A DNA stretch of 10,000 bases from Calditerrivibrio sp. (GCA_020217115.1 JAIWOA010000033.1:1-10000), one strand, 5' to 3'. Shown: positions 1 to 6,938, counted from the stretch's first letter. Translations and numbers: made by a program. The notes: generated by a model not told the origin, from the sequence alone.

Positions 1-14
1 GTATATCAAATTTT

Positions 15-503
15 TTATAAACTATCAACTTCAATTTCCATAATATCGCAAACTTTTTCCACTGTATTTAAAATTGCCACTGTAGATCTCTCTGAAAGAT
101 ACCCCGAAACTGCACCTGGATTTATAATTATCTGCTTACCTTTGTATTCCACTAAAGCTTTGTGGGAGTGTCCATACAACACAAAATCTATCTCCTCTGA
201 AATGTATTGACAAATATCCCCTTCATGGAACAAAATAAATTTTTTATTTTCAATTTCAAATAGATGTGGCGGTTTATAAAATTTACCATTAACTACTCTA
301 TTTATCCCTAAAACTTCACCATCATTATTTCCAAAAACTCCGATAATTTCAGATCTAAGCCCCTGTAAAACTTTAGCTGAGAACGGAGAACATATATCAC
401 CAAGATGAATAACAAGATCAACCCCTAATTCATTAAATTTGTCAACTGCTTTTTTTATATTAACCAGATTATCATGACTATCAGACATAATCCCTATTAA
501 CAT
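15..503 (-). CDS. YfcE/MJ0936-family metallophosphodiesterase
   Basis: Small calcineurin-like phosphoesterase of 162 residues, the usual size for the YfcE/MJ0936 family of cytosolic phosphodiesterases that use a two-metal centre (often Mn or Ni). The metal-binding signature is complete: D8 and H10 in MSDSHDN, D36 in HLGD, N59/N60 in GNND, H93 in FHEGD, and H112/H114 in YGHSH near residues 110-114. A family-typical NPGAVSG segment follows around residues 128-134. No signal peptide or membrane segment is visible. The first ATG (501-503) is chosen because a GGAG ribosome site (509-512) sits 5 nt upstream; an internal ATG at codon 6 lacks one. It is transcribed away from lysS. The physiological substrate cannot be read from the sequence: family members hydrolyse model phosphodiesters, and cyclic nucleotides are possible. 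The family call is sure, the substrate is not. Confidence 0.93.
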   Translation of the reverse strand: MLIGIMSDSHDNLVNIKKAVDKFNELGVDLVIHLGDICSPFSAKVLQGLRSEIIGVFGNNDGEVLGINRVVNGKFYKPPHLFEIENKKFILFHEGDICQYISEEIDFVLYGHSHKALVEYKGKQIIINPGAVSGYLSERSTVAILNTVEKVCDIMEIEVDSL

Positions 504-522
504 ATCTACTCCATAAAAAGTA

Positions 523-551
523 TTGTATTTTTTTAAATTTTTGTTTAAAAT
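523..551 (+). promoter_or_regulatory. weak candidate promoter for lysS
   Basis: On the plus strand TTGTAT (523-528) and TAAAAT (546-551) are spaced by 17 bp, giving a leader of about 40 nt before the lysS ATG. The -35 match is poor (3 of 6). The 94-bp divergent gap is too short for a T-box or lysine riboswitch, and I see no such structure. Confidence 0.28.
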
Positions 552-560
552 GTGTGAACG

Positions 561-588
561 ATTATATGAAAAATAGTCAAAAAATCAA
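561..588 (-). promoter_or_regulatory. candidate promoter for the phosphodiesterase gene
   Basis: On the minus strand a TTGATT -35-like box (583-588) is followed after 16 bp by a perfect TATAAT -10 box (561-566). A start near 554 would give a leader of about 50 nt before the ATG at 503. The -35 box overlaps the lysS ribosome binding site on the other strand. This is a sequence match only; AT-rich DNA produces such matches by chance. Confidence 0.45.
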
Positions 589-597
589 GGAGTAATA

Positions 598-2070
598 ATG
601 GATAATCACAGAAAAGAAAAGTTAGATGCTCTAAGGAATGCATCGATTCAGCCTTATGTAAATTCCTTTAAGGTAACTTCAGATATAGATAAGCTAAAAT
701 CAAAATTTGCTAACTCAAGCGATAAAGATCTTCTGGACAATAAATACAAAGTAACAATTGCAGGCAGAATAATAGCAATGAGAAATTTTGGTAAAGCCTC
801 CTTTGCAACAATAAAGGATAGGACGGATTCAATCCAGATATATGTTAAATCAGACGAATTAAAAAATGAAGAAAAAATAGCTTTTGACAACACAGATGTG
901 GGTGATTTCATAGGTGTTTCTGGATTTATCTTTAAAACTAAGACTGGAGAGATAACTGTTTATGCCGAGTCTTTCAAAATGTTAACAAAAACACTTAGAG
1001 ATATGCCAGAAAAATGGCATGGACTTAAAGACGTTGAAATCAGGCAAAGACAAAGGTATGTTGACCTTATAGTTAACAATGATGTAAAGGAGATATTTAA
1101 AAAACGAAGTCTAATAGTTAAACATATTAGAGACTTCTTCTATCAACACGATTTCCTTGAAGTGGAGACTCCTATGATGCATCCAGTAGCCGGTGGAGCT
1201 ACCGCCAAACCCTTTGTTACGCATCATAATACTCTAAATATGGATCTTTATTTAAGAATAGCTCCTGAATTATATCTTAAAAGGCTCGTCGTAGGTGGTT
1301 TTGAAAGGGTATTTGAGATAAATAGAAATTTCAGAAATGAAGGTATATCAACAAAACATAACCCTGAATTTACAATGATTGAATGGTATCAGGCATATGC
1401 AGACTATTTTGATCTTATGTCAATGACTGAAAGTATGATCAATGAAATATCGTTAAAAGTAAACGGAACAAATAAGATCATTTATTCTGGAGATGAGATA
1501 GATCTTACACCACCATGGCCTAAAATAACATTAGAGCAAGCAATTGAAAAATATACAACGATAAAAGAGGATGAAATTAACACATATGAGTCAGCAAAAG
1601 AAAAGGCAAAGGAATTAAATATTAAGATAGATCAATCATGGGGTAGAGGTAAAATAGTCCTTGAAATATTTGAATCACAGGTTGAAGATAAGCTTATACA
1701 ACCAACATTTATTATAAACTACCCAAAAGAGGTTTCCCCGCTTGCAAAATCTAGTAAAAATAACCCTGAGATTACAGAAAGATTTGAGCTTTTCATAGCA
1801 GGGATGGAGGTTGCAAACGGATTTAACGAACTTAACGACCCAATGGACCAATTTGAAAGATTTGAGAAACAGGTGAAAGCAAAGGAATCCGGCGATGAAG
1901 AAGCACAAATGATGGATAATGATTATATTAGGGCTTTGGAGTATGGATTGCCACCAACAGCTGGTGAAGGTTTGGGAGTCGATAGACTTGTGATGCTTCT
2001 GACAAATACAAAATCTATAAGGGAAGTAATACTCTTCCCTCAACTGAGGCCAGAAGATATAAATGAATGA
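598..2070 (+). CDS. lysS: lysyl-tRNA synthetase, class II
   Basis: Charges tRNA-Lys with lysine using ATP in the cytosol; essential for translation. The 490 residues match the usual bacterial class II LysRS length. An N-terminal OB-fold anticodon-binding domain spans about residues 52-130. The class II catalytic core follows from about 148 to the end. Motif 1 lies around 165-192 and ends in the VETPMM segment. Motif 2 is at 237-262, with FERVFEINRNFRNEG including R246, followed by the LysRS-typical HNPEFTMIEWYQAYADY stretch. Motif 3 is GEGLGVDR at 456-463 with R463. The start ATG has an AAGGAG site (587-592) 5 nt upstream. The stop codon lies inside the following GGDEF gene (8-bp overlap), so the two are probably co-transcribed and translationally coupled. 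No frameshift or missing catalytic motif is visible. Confidence 0.98.
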   Translation: MDNHRKEKLDALRNASIQPYVNSFKVTSDIDKLKSKFANSSDKDLLDNKYKVTIAGRIIAMRNFGKASFATIKDRTDSIQIYVKSDELKNEEKIAFDNTDVGDFIGVSGFIFKTKTGEITVYAESFKMLTKTLRDMPEKWHGLKDVEIRQRQRYVDLIVNNDVKEIFKKRSLIVKHIRDFFYQHDFLEVETPMMHPVAGGATAKPFVTHHNTLNMDLYLRIAPELYLKRLVVGGFERVFEINRNFRNEGISTKHNPEFTMIEWYQAYADYFDLMSMTESMINEISLKVNGTNKIIYSGDEIDLTPPWPKITLEQAIEKYTTIKEDEINTYESAKEKAKELNIKIDQSWGRGKIVLEIFESQVEDKLIQPTFIINYPKEVSPLAKSSKNNPEITERFELFIAGMEVANGFNELNDPMDQFERFEKQVKAKESGDEEAQMMDNDYIRALEYGLPPTAGEGLGVDRLVMLLTNTKSIREVILFPQLRPEDINE

Positions 2071-2998
2071 ACTTAAAATTTATCATAATCTTACAGATGA
2101 TAATTTAAAAAAACTTGCTACATCTATTTTTGGAAATTTTGAATATATCGATTATGAAAAATTTCATGAATTTGAAGATGCTTTCATAGTAATCCAGTAT
2201 GATGGTAACAATAATGATATTGAAGCCATCTTATCCAAAAACAACGTAATGATTTTGACAACTACCCCATATATTGAATACTTTTTTGAATTATCAACAA
2301 ATAATAGGTTTCAATTACATGTATACTCACAGGAAAATGATAAACTTCTAATAATGAATTTAAAAGCCTTCATTGATGGAGCCTACAAAATATTTGAGCT
2401 TAAATCTCAAATTGAGGAACTGGAAGATAAGATATTTGACCTTGCCTTTGCCACAACTGATGTTTTAGAACAGAAGGAAAAAGCAGAACTTCTTGTAACA
2501 AAAGATGGAATGACAAAGCTATATAACCATTCAGCATTTAAAGATTTTTTACAAAAAGAATTTTTGTCTGCAATGAAAGATTCTGGAATTTTTTCTGTTG
2601 CTATACTTGATCTTGATCACTTTAAAAATGTAAATGATAGATACGGCCATATGAAGGGTGATGAGGTTATCAGATCCTTTGCAAATTGTATCAATTCACA
2701 TGTATCTCCAAACATGGATATAGCAGCAAGGTATGGAGGGGAAGAATTTGCAATAATATTTAAAAATCAGACATGTGAGGAGGCTATAAATAAGATTGAT
2801 AGTATGAGGTTATGTATGAACAACACCCATTTTCAACATGAAGATACATGCTTTAAGGTTACTTTCAGTGCAGGTTTAACACAGTTTTCAAAGTATCTAA
2901 AGGATAGCACTGAAATGTTAAAAATAGCAGATGATGCACTCTACCAAAGTAAAAGAGATGGAAGAAACAGAAACACTATCAAACTAAAAAGTTTTTAA
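2063..2998 (+). CDS. GGDEF-domain protein, probable diguanylate cyclase with receiver-like N-terminus
   Basis: Predicted cytosolic enzyme making cyclic di-GMP from two GTP. The 311 residues divide into three parts. Residues 1-105 read as alternating short strands and helices like a response-regulator receiver fold, but the acidic pair after strand 1 is absent and the phosphoacceptor position is unclear, so it looks degenerate. Residues about 108-145 are charged and heptad-like, probably a coiled-coil dimer linker. The GGDEF domain spans about 146-308: DGMTKLYNH, LDLDHFKNVND (metal-binding D183/D185), the active-site loop GGEEF at 225-229, and a DDALYQSKRDGRN end. The inhibitory I-site RxxD, expected 5 residues before GGEEF, reads PNMD (216-219), so product inhibition through it is probably lost. 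No membrane segments. The ATG overlaps the end of lysS by 8 bp, and a good ribosome site is not seen at normal spacing, which suggests coupling to lysS translation. Activity is inferred from motif integrity. Confidence 0.92.
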   Translation: MNELKIYHNLTDDNLKKLATSIFGNFEYIDYEKFHEFEDAFIVIQYDGNNNDIEAILSKNNVMILTTTPYIEYFFELSTNNRFQLHVYSQENDKLLIMNLKAFIDGAYKIFELKSQIEELEDKIFDLAFATTDVLEQKEKAELLVTKDGMTKLYNHSAFKDFLQKEFLSAMKDSGIFSVAILDLDHFKNVNDRYGHMKGDEVIRSFANCINSHVSPNMDIAARYGGEEFAIIFKNQTCEEAINKIDSMRLCMNNTHFQHEDTCFKVTFSAGLTQFSKYLKDSTEMLKIADDALYQSKRDGRNRNTIKLKSF

Positions 2999-3650
2999 TC
3001 CCATCAAAACTTCTGATCTTTTTACCAAAATATATATTAACAACCTTCTCGAAAAAATTTAGAATGTAACTGTCGTTATCTATGGAGAAATTTCTATAGT
3101 CTGACCTGTTTTTGGCAGCCCTTATAAACTCTTTGACATATTGGATATGATCCAGATCAAGTTTTTTCAAACAACTATTACAGATAGTTTCACTACTTTC
3201 ATCCCCACAAATAGAACAACCACAATCAAAAAGCAGATCAAATTTCAAAAAGATATCATACACAATATAGCTTATAGCTTTAATATAATTGTTCCTATTT
3301 ATCCTCATAACATAGCTCCAAATTAATTTTGCGAAGCTATCCCCTTGAACAACTAAATCAATAATCTCAAACAGAAAATTAAGCCTCATATATAGTTCTG
3401 GCTCATCATGGAAAAAGATATAATCAGTAAAATACTCAACAGATAGAAGCTTATGAAGATCAGTATTTATCTTATTTATATAGCTAAATTCTGCAGGCAT
3501 GAATTTTAAAACAGTTCTGTTTTTCCCAAAGGCATCTGATAAAAAAAATCTTATCTTCCCCACATTCTCTGTAAAAGCAAAACATATAGCCGACTTATCG
3601 GAATATTTTATAATTTTATATACAAGTCCCCTACTTTTCTCAGATGACAT
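2979..3650 (-). CDS. recO: DNA repair protein RecO
   Basis: RecO acts with RecR (and RecF) to load RecA onto SSB-coated gaps during recombinational repair. The 223 residues fit the short end of the family. The N-terminal OB fold (about 5-75) opens with the family-like RGLVYKIIKYSDKSAI and continues with a TENVGKIRFF strand. A helical domain follows (about 80-220) carrying a four-cysteine zinc site, C145-x2-C148 and C157-x2-C160, typical of many RecO proteins. The sequence is divergent, so the call rests on the N-terminal pattern, the zinc site, the length and the order of the two domains. It lies 10 bp downstream of corA on the same strand, probably in one transcript, and has no strong ribosome site of its own. 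Its 3' end overlaps the convergent GGDEF gene by 20 bp. Confidence 0.83.
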   Translation of the reverse strand: MSSEKSRGLVYKIIKYSDKSAICFAFTENVGKIRFFLSDAFGKNRTVLKFMPAEFSYINKINTDLHKLLSVEYFTDYIFFHDEPELYMRLNFLFEIIDLVVQGDSFAKLIWSYVMRINRNNYIKAISYIVYDIFLKFDLLFDCGCSICGDESSETICNSCLKKLDLDHIQYVKEFIRAAKNRSDYRNFSIDNDSYILNFFEKVVNIYFGKKIRSFDGIKNFLV

Positions 3651-3660
3651 TAAATACTAT

Positions 3661-4617
3661 TTATAACCAACCTTTTTTCTTAAAAATATACACTGGCAAT
3701 ATAGCTGAAACAATCATAAAAATCCAGGCAAAAAGATACCCATATCTCCAGTGAATTTCAGGGAAAAATTCAAAATTCATACCATATATACTTGCAACGA
3801 GAGTTGGCGGCAGGAAAATTACATTTACAACAGTGAATATCTTAATAACCTTATTTTGTTCTATATTAAGGGAACCAAGTAGAAGATTCTGTATATAATC
3901 AAGTCTATCAAAGTTATATTTCGCAAAATCAATCAATGAGTTTACATCTTTTATCATAACCCTGAAATTATTTTTTATTACCTCCGAAAATTTGTGTGAT
4001 TTAAGCAAAGAAGAAACTATCCTCTGCTTGTCAATTAAACTATCCCTTATATTGGTGTTAAGGTTTTCATAGTGATAAATATATTCAAGTATATCTTCAT
4101 CCTCTATATCATTAGAAAAAAGCTTTTTACGCAAATTTGAGACATTTCTTGATAAACCTTCGAGAATATCTGCGTCTAGATCTATTCTGATTTCAAAGAT
4201 GTAACTCAATATATATGAACCATCTTTAAACAAGCTGGGACTTGCTACTATTTTCTTCAAACACTCCCCAAATGTTCTCAGTTCTCTATACCTTATAGTT
4301 ACAAGAAAATTCTCCTGCAAGATAAATGTAACTGTTTCATTGTGGGCTGTTTCACCATCTACGACAAGAAAATAGCTATTTACAGTAATATCCTTATCAG
4401 ATTCCCAATATCTGGAACTAATTTCTATCTCTTCAGTCTCCTGCTTCGTTGGAAATTCTATTTCAAAATACTTTTCAATTATTCTGAATTCTTCATTAGT
4501 AGGAGAAAACATATCTATCCATATAGCCTCCTCCTTTGAAGGCATATCGTCAAAATTATTTTCACTTAGATTAAATACTTTAAAGTTAGAATTAATAAAT
4601 GCATATATTTTTACCAT
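3661..4617 (-). CDS. corA: CorA-family divalent cation transporter
   Basis: Inner-membrane pentameric channel for Mg2+ (some relatives carry Co2+, Ni2+ or export Zn2+). The 318 residues are the normal CorA length. A large cytosolic N-terminal funnel domain (about 1-240) ends in a long helix. It is followed by TM1 (about 258-278), which ends in the signature YGMN at 278-281. The short periplasmic loop FEFFPEIHW holds an acidic residue at the usual MPEL-like position. TM2 (about 292-312) leads to the basic C-terminal tail KKKGWL, placing both ends in the cytosol. The ATG has a GAGG site (4625-4628) 7 nt upstream. It is the first gene of a corA-recO unit and diverges from the cytochrome gene. 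Substrate choice cannot be decided from the sequence; Mg2+ is the default. Confidence 0.93.
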   Translation of the reverse strand: MVKIYAFINSNFKVFNLSENNFDDMPSKEEAIWIDMFSPTNEEFRIIEKYFEIEFPTKQETEEIEISSRYWESDKDITVNSYFLVVDGETAHNETVTFILQENFLVTIRYRELRTFGECLKKIVASPSLFKDGSYILSYIFEIRIDLDADILEGLSRNVSNLRKKLFSNDIEDEDILEYIYHYENLNTNIRDSLIDKQRIVSSLLKSHKFSEVIKNNFRVMIKDVNSLIDFAKYNFDRLDYIQNLLLGSLNIEQNKVIKIFTVVNVIFLPPTLVASIYGMNFEFFPEIHWRYGYLFAWIFMIVSAILPVYIFKKKGWL

Positions 4618-4634
4618 AACTACACCTCTAACTA

Positions 4635-4663
4635 TCTATAAAATCTAATAATTATTTTGTCAA
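4635..4663 (-). promoter_or_regulatory. candidate promoter for corA-recO
   Basis: On the minus strand a perfect TTGACA (4658-4663) is followed by a 17-bp spacer and TATAGA (4635-4640), close to the sigma-70 consensus. The predicted start near 4628 would leave a leader of only about 11 nt, starting at the GAGG ribosome site. That is unusually short, so the real start may differ. Confidence 0.5.
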
Positions 4664-4686
4664 TAAATAAAAATAGATTGACAAAA
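4655..4686. repeat. 10-bp perfect inverted repeat in the divergent corA/cytochrome promoter
   Basis: TTTTGTCAAT (4655-4664) and ATTGACAAAA (4677-4686) are exact reverse complements separated by 12 bp. Each arm contains the -35 box of one of the two divergent promoters. Six of the ten matched positions follow automatically from two opposed TTGACA boxes; the flanking matches do not. It could be an operator for a dimeric regulator or simply back-to-back promoters. Confidence 0.6.
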
Positions 4687-4704
4687 AAATAACAATGGTA
4701 TAAT
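4678..4704 (+). promoter_or_regulatory. sigma-70-like promoter for the c7 cytochrome gene
   Basis: A perfect TTGACA (4678-4683) and a perfect TATAAT (4699-4704) are separated by 15 bp, slightly shorter than the ideal 17. The start would fall near 4711, about 22 nt before the ATG. Together with the strong AGGAGG ribosome site (4722-4727) this suggests high expression, as expected for an abundant periplasmic cytochrome. Confidence 0.65.
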
Positions 4705-4732
4705 TGGAACAATGAATTAATAGGAGGAAATC

Positions 4733-5068
4733 ATGAAAAAATTAGTTATCTTAGCTTTTGCATTAGCAATTGCTTCAATTGCTTTTGCAAATCCAGCAAC
4801 TATTGATCTAAGTAAAGCATTCAATGTTGCAAGTCCAACTAAAAAAGCTGTACAGTTTCCACATGCCCTTCACCAGAAAAATAACCAGTGTACAGATTGT
4901 CACATGGATGCAGCAGGTGGTAAAAAATTGAAGGCTGCAAATGGAAAAGAACTTGTTATAAAAGAGGTAAAAGGAACAGCTAACCCTCTCCATAAAGATT
5001 TTTGCTGGCCATGCCATGAGAAGAAACAGGTAAAAGCTGGTAAATCTTGTACAACTTGCCATAAATAA
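4733..5068 (+). CDS. periplasmic triheme cytochrome c7 (PpcA-like)
   Basis: Small periplasmic electron carrier of 111 residues. A Sec signal peptide (MKK start, hydrophobic core about 4-17) ends in AFA, with cleavage predicted after residue 19. The mature chain of about 92 residues has three covalent heme sites: CTDCH (53-57), CWPCH (91-95) and CTTCH (106-110). Three further histidines, H44 and H47 in FPHALH and H87 in PLH, can supply the distal ligands, giving three bis-His hemes. This is the arrangement of class III / c7 cytochromes such as Geobacter PpcA, which lack heme II of tetraheme c3. The chain is lysine-rich, as in that family. The ATG has an ideal AGGAGG site 5 nt upstream. It stands alone between a strong promoter and a terminator, so it is probably monocistronic. 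The likely role is shuttling electrons between inner-membrane and terminal reductases; the partner is not in this window. Confidence 0.93.
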   Translation: MKKLVILAFALAIASIAFANPATIDLSKAFNVASPTKKAVQFPHALHQKNNQCTDCHMDAAGGKKLKAANGKELVIKEVKGTANPLHKDFCWPCHEKKQVKAGKSCTTCHK

Positions 5069-5072
5069 AACT

Positions 5073-5089
5073 GGGGGGATTAACCCCCT
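5073..5089. terminator. bidirectional intrinsic terminator
   Basis: Five G (5074-5078) pair with five C (5084-5088) around an ATTAA loop, with a possible extra G-U pair at 5073/5089. The stem begins 5 nt after the cytochrome stop and ends directly against the stop codon of the convergent two-TM protein gene. T-rich flanks on both strands (TTTATTGTTT rightward, AGTTTTATTT leftward) suit termination in both directions. It is the only strong G/C hairpin I find between genes in the window. Confidence 0.8.
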
Positions 5090-5581
5090 TTATTGTTTAT
5101 TGTCTTCTATATTGTTACATACAATCTGAAACTGAGCTTCGATGGTTTTATCTTCGATCCATTTCAGTGCCTCACCAAGAAAAAACTTAGCATCTTCTAA
5201 AAACTTTTTGTCAAAATTTTTTTCATAGTTTAAAAGAGATTCATAGCTCTTAAGAATCATATCATTACTAAGCATCCTTATCTGTCTTGCCTTATCTATT
5301 TTAGAGCTTATTCTAAGAAAAATTGCAGCAATTGTAATAAAAATAATCCAGATCCAGAATGATACAGAGATATTAAAGAATACCATAAATAACACTGCTA
5401 AAATAGTAGCTGTTATGGCTACAAACAATCCAGGGGTACCTATAAAATACACAGGGATATTCTTACCATCAACATTCTTATAAAACTTTAGTGGATTGAT
5501 ACTACTCCCTTTATAACTAACATTTAATTTTTTTGCAAGTTTTACAAAGTCATCGTTTAAGATACTATTTCCCATTTTCAT
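5090..5581 (-). CDS. hypothetical protein with two membrane segments, last gene of the ntrYX operon
   Basis: I do not recognise this family. From the chosen ATG it has 163 residues. There is a soluble N-terminus of about 45 residues, then two adjacent hydrophobic segments (about 49-70 and 72-92) with almost no loop, so a hairpin with both ends in the cytosol is likely. A basic patch (KIDKARQIR) follows. The C-terminal half (about 105-163) is charged, helical and soluble. The frame can be extended to a TTG at 5600-5602. ATGs at 5579-5581 or 5573-5575 are preferred because an AAGGGG site (5586-5591) precedes them by 4 or 10 nt. The start lies inside the end of ntrX (17-bp overlap here), implying coupled expression with NtrYX. 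Function is unknown; membership of the ntr operon suggests a membrane accessory, but this is inference. Confidence 0.82.
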   Translation of the reverse strand: MKMGNSILNDDFVKLAKKLNVSYKGSSINPLKFYKNVDGKNIPVYFIGTPGLFVAITATILAVLFMVFFNISVSFWIWIIFITIAAIFLRISSKIDKARQIRMLSNDMILKSYESLLNYEKNFDKKFLEDAKFFLGEALKWIEDKTIEAQFQIVCNNIEDNKQ

Positions 5582-6938
5582 CATACCCCTTAAGAGTTTC
5601 AAGATTGTAAAATTTTATTTTTTTATGTAGATACGTTCTTTCTATCTCAAGAAATTTTGCAGCTCTTGAAATATTCCAATCTGTCTTTTTGAGCATATTA
5701 AGTATATAATATTTTTCAAAATTTTCCTTTGCAGATTTTAATGATCCTTCTACATCTATGTAACTATCATAAATAGAGCCTTTTTTCATAAATATCTCAG
5801 GGGCATCTGTAGTATCCAAAACATCAGAATTGGAAAGCACTACGATTCTCTCAATGATATTTCTAAGCTGTCTGACATTACCTGGCCAGTCATACTTTAC
5901 AAAAAGATCCATAAGACCATCACTAACGATCTTCTGAGACATACCATTTAAGGCAGAAATCTCTTTTACAAAATGGTTTACAAGTATTGGAATGTCCTCA
6001 CGCCTTTTTCTGAGAGGTTCTACATATATTGGAACAACACTTATACGATAGTAAAGATCTTCCCGAAAATTACCATTTTCTATCTCTGTCTGGAGATCCC
6101 TATTCGTTGCAGAAATAAGCCTGAAGTCAGAACGTATTATCTCATTACCACCAACCCTTGAAAACTCCCCACTCTCAAGAACTCTAAGGAGCTTCGCCTG
6201 AACAGATATATCCATATCCCCAATCTCATCAAGGAACATAGTACCCATATTTGCAGATTCGAATTTTCCTATCTTTTGTCCAATTGCACCTGTAAATGCC
6301 CCTTTTTCATAACCAAAAAGTTCACTTTCTATCAACTCCGTTGGTATTGCAGCACAGTTAACAGGGATAAATTTTTGGTTAGATCTCTTACTTAGTAGAT
6401 GTATAAGTCTTGCAACATGCTCCTTCCCTGTTCCATTCTCTCCAGTAACCAATACCCATGCATTAGTGGCAGCCACTTTTTCTATAGTACTTCTTAATTC
6501 TTTTATATATTTGCTCTCACCTATAAGCTGGTACTTCGCAAGTTCTGAACTTTTAAGCTCTTTTATATCTTTTTTAAGGGAAAGCTTTTCATTCAGATGT
6601 TTCAACATAACAACTATACGTTCAAGGGACAATGGCTTTTCAAGAAAATCGTATGCTCCCCACTTTACAGCATCAACAGCATTCTCAATATTCCCATGAC
6701 CACTTATCATTATAATTTCCACGTCTGGATTAAGGCGTTTGATCTCCTTCAATCCCTCCATACCATCTTTATCTGGAAGCCAGATATCGAGAAATATTAA
6801 ATCGTAATCGTATATTTTAAGCTTATCGAAGCCTTCTTTATAACTTAAAGCAAATGTAGCTTCGTGCCCTTCATCCTCTATGATCCCCTTAATAGATGTA
6901 CAAATATTTTTTTCATCATCAATTATCAATACTTTCAT
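5565..6938 (-). CDS. ntrX: NtrX-like sigma-54-dependent response regulator
   Basis: Phosphorylation-controlled transcription activator for RNA polymerase with sigma-54; 457 residues, the usual length. The receiver domain (about 1-120) has acidic D7/D8, phosphoacceptor D51 in FLDIWLPDKDG, S79 in MISGHGNIE and K101 in FLEKP. The DIWLPDKDG and MISGHGNIENAV stretches are characteristic of NtrX rather than NtrC. The AAA+ domain (about 138-365) has Walker A GENGTGKE (166-173), the sigma-54-contacting GAFTGA loop (213-218) intact, Walker B MFLDEIG (234-240), an FREDLYYR arginine region (291-298) and WPGNVRQLRN (351-360). The Fis-type helix-turn-helix is at about 421-441 (NISRAAKFLEIERTYLHKK). The gene overlaps ntrY by 20 bp and the following two-TM gene by 17 bp. 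The intact GAFTGA loop indicates a true sigma-54 activator. Known NtrX proteins act in nitrogen, redox or envelope control; the target genes here are unknown. Confidence 0.93.
   Translation of the reverse strand: MKVLIIDDEKNICTSIKGIIEDEGHEATFALSYKEGFDKLKIYDYDLIFLDIWLPDKDGMEGLKEIKRLNPDVEIIMISGHGNIENAVDAVKWGAYDFLEKPLSLERIVVMLKHLNEKLSLKKDIKELKSSELAKYQLIGESKYIKELRSTIEKVAATNAWVLVTGENGTGKEHVARLIHLLSKRSNQKFIPVNCAAIPTELIESELFGYEKGAFTGAIGQKIGKFESANMGTMFLDEIGDMDISVQAKLLRVLESGEFSRVGGNEIIRSDFRLISATNRDLQTEIENGNFREDLYYRISVVPIYVEPLRKRREDIPILVNHFVKEISALNGMSQKIVSDGLMDLFVKYDWPGNVRQLRNIIERIVVLSNSDVLDTTDAPEIFMKKGSIYDSYIDVEGSLKSAKENFEKYYILNMLKKTDWNISRAAKFLEIERTYLHKKIKFYNLETLKGYDENGK
5586..5591 (-). promoter_or_regulatory. 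ribosome binding site that decides the start of the two-TM protein
   Basis: AAGGGG on the minus strand lies inside the 3' end of ntrX. It is followed by three closely spaced in-frame ATGs (5582-5584, 5579-5581, 5573-5575). The first is only 1 nt away and the upstream TTG lies before the site, so the second or third ATG is most likely used. Confidence 0.5.

Noticed and set aside
504..597. T-box or lysine riboswitch upstream of lysS
   Set aside because: The gap is only 94 bp, shared with a divergent gene, and shows no conserved leader elements or terminator hairpin.
1675..2043. Open frame of about 122 codons antisense to lysS
   Set aside because: It lies wholly within well-conserved lysS, has a Cys/Phe/His-rich random-looking product and no ribosome site; it is a shadow of the real gene.
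4655..4686. FNR/CRP-type operator
   Set aside because: FNR sites are TTGAT-N4-ATCAA and CRP sites have a short central spacer; here the arms are TTGTCAAT and ATTGACAA with 12 bp between, so neither fits.
4808..5062. Open frame antisense to the cytochrome gene
   Set aside because: Its Cys- and Phe-rich product is the reverse complement of heme motifs and Lys codons; the plus-strand cytochrome explains the sequence.
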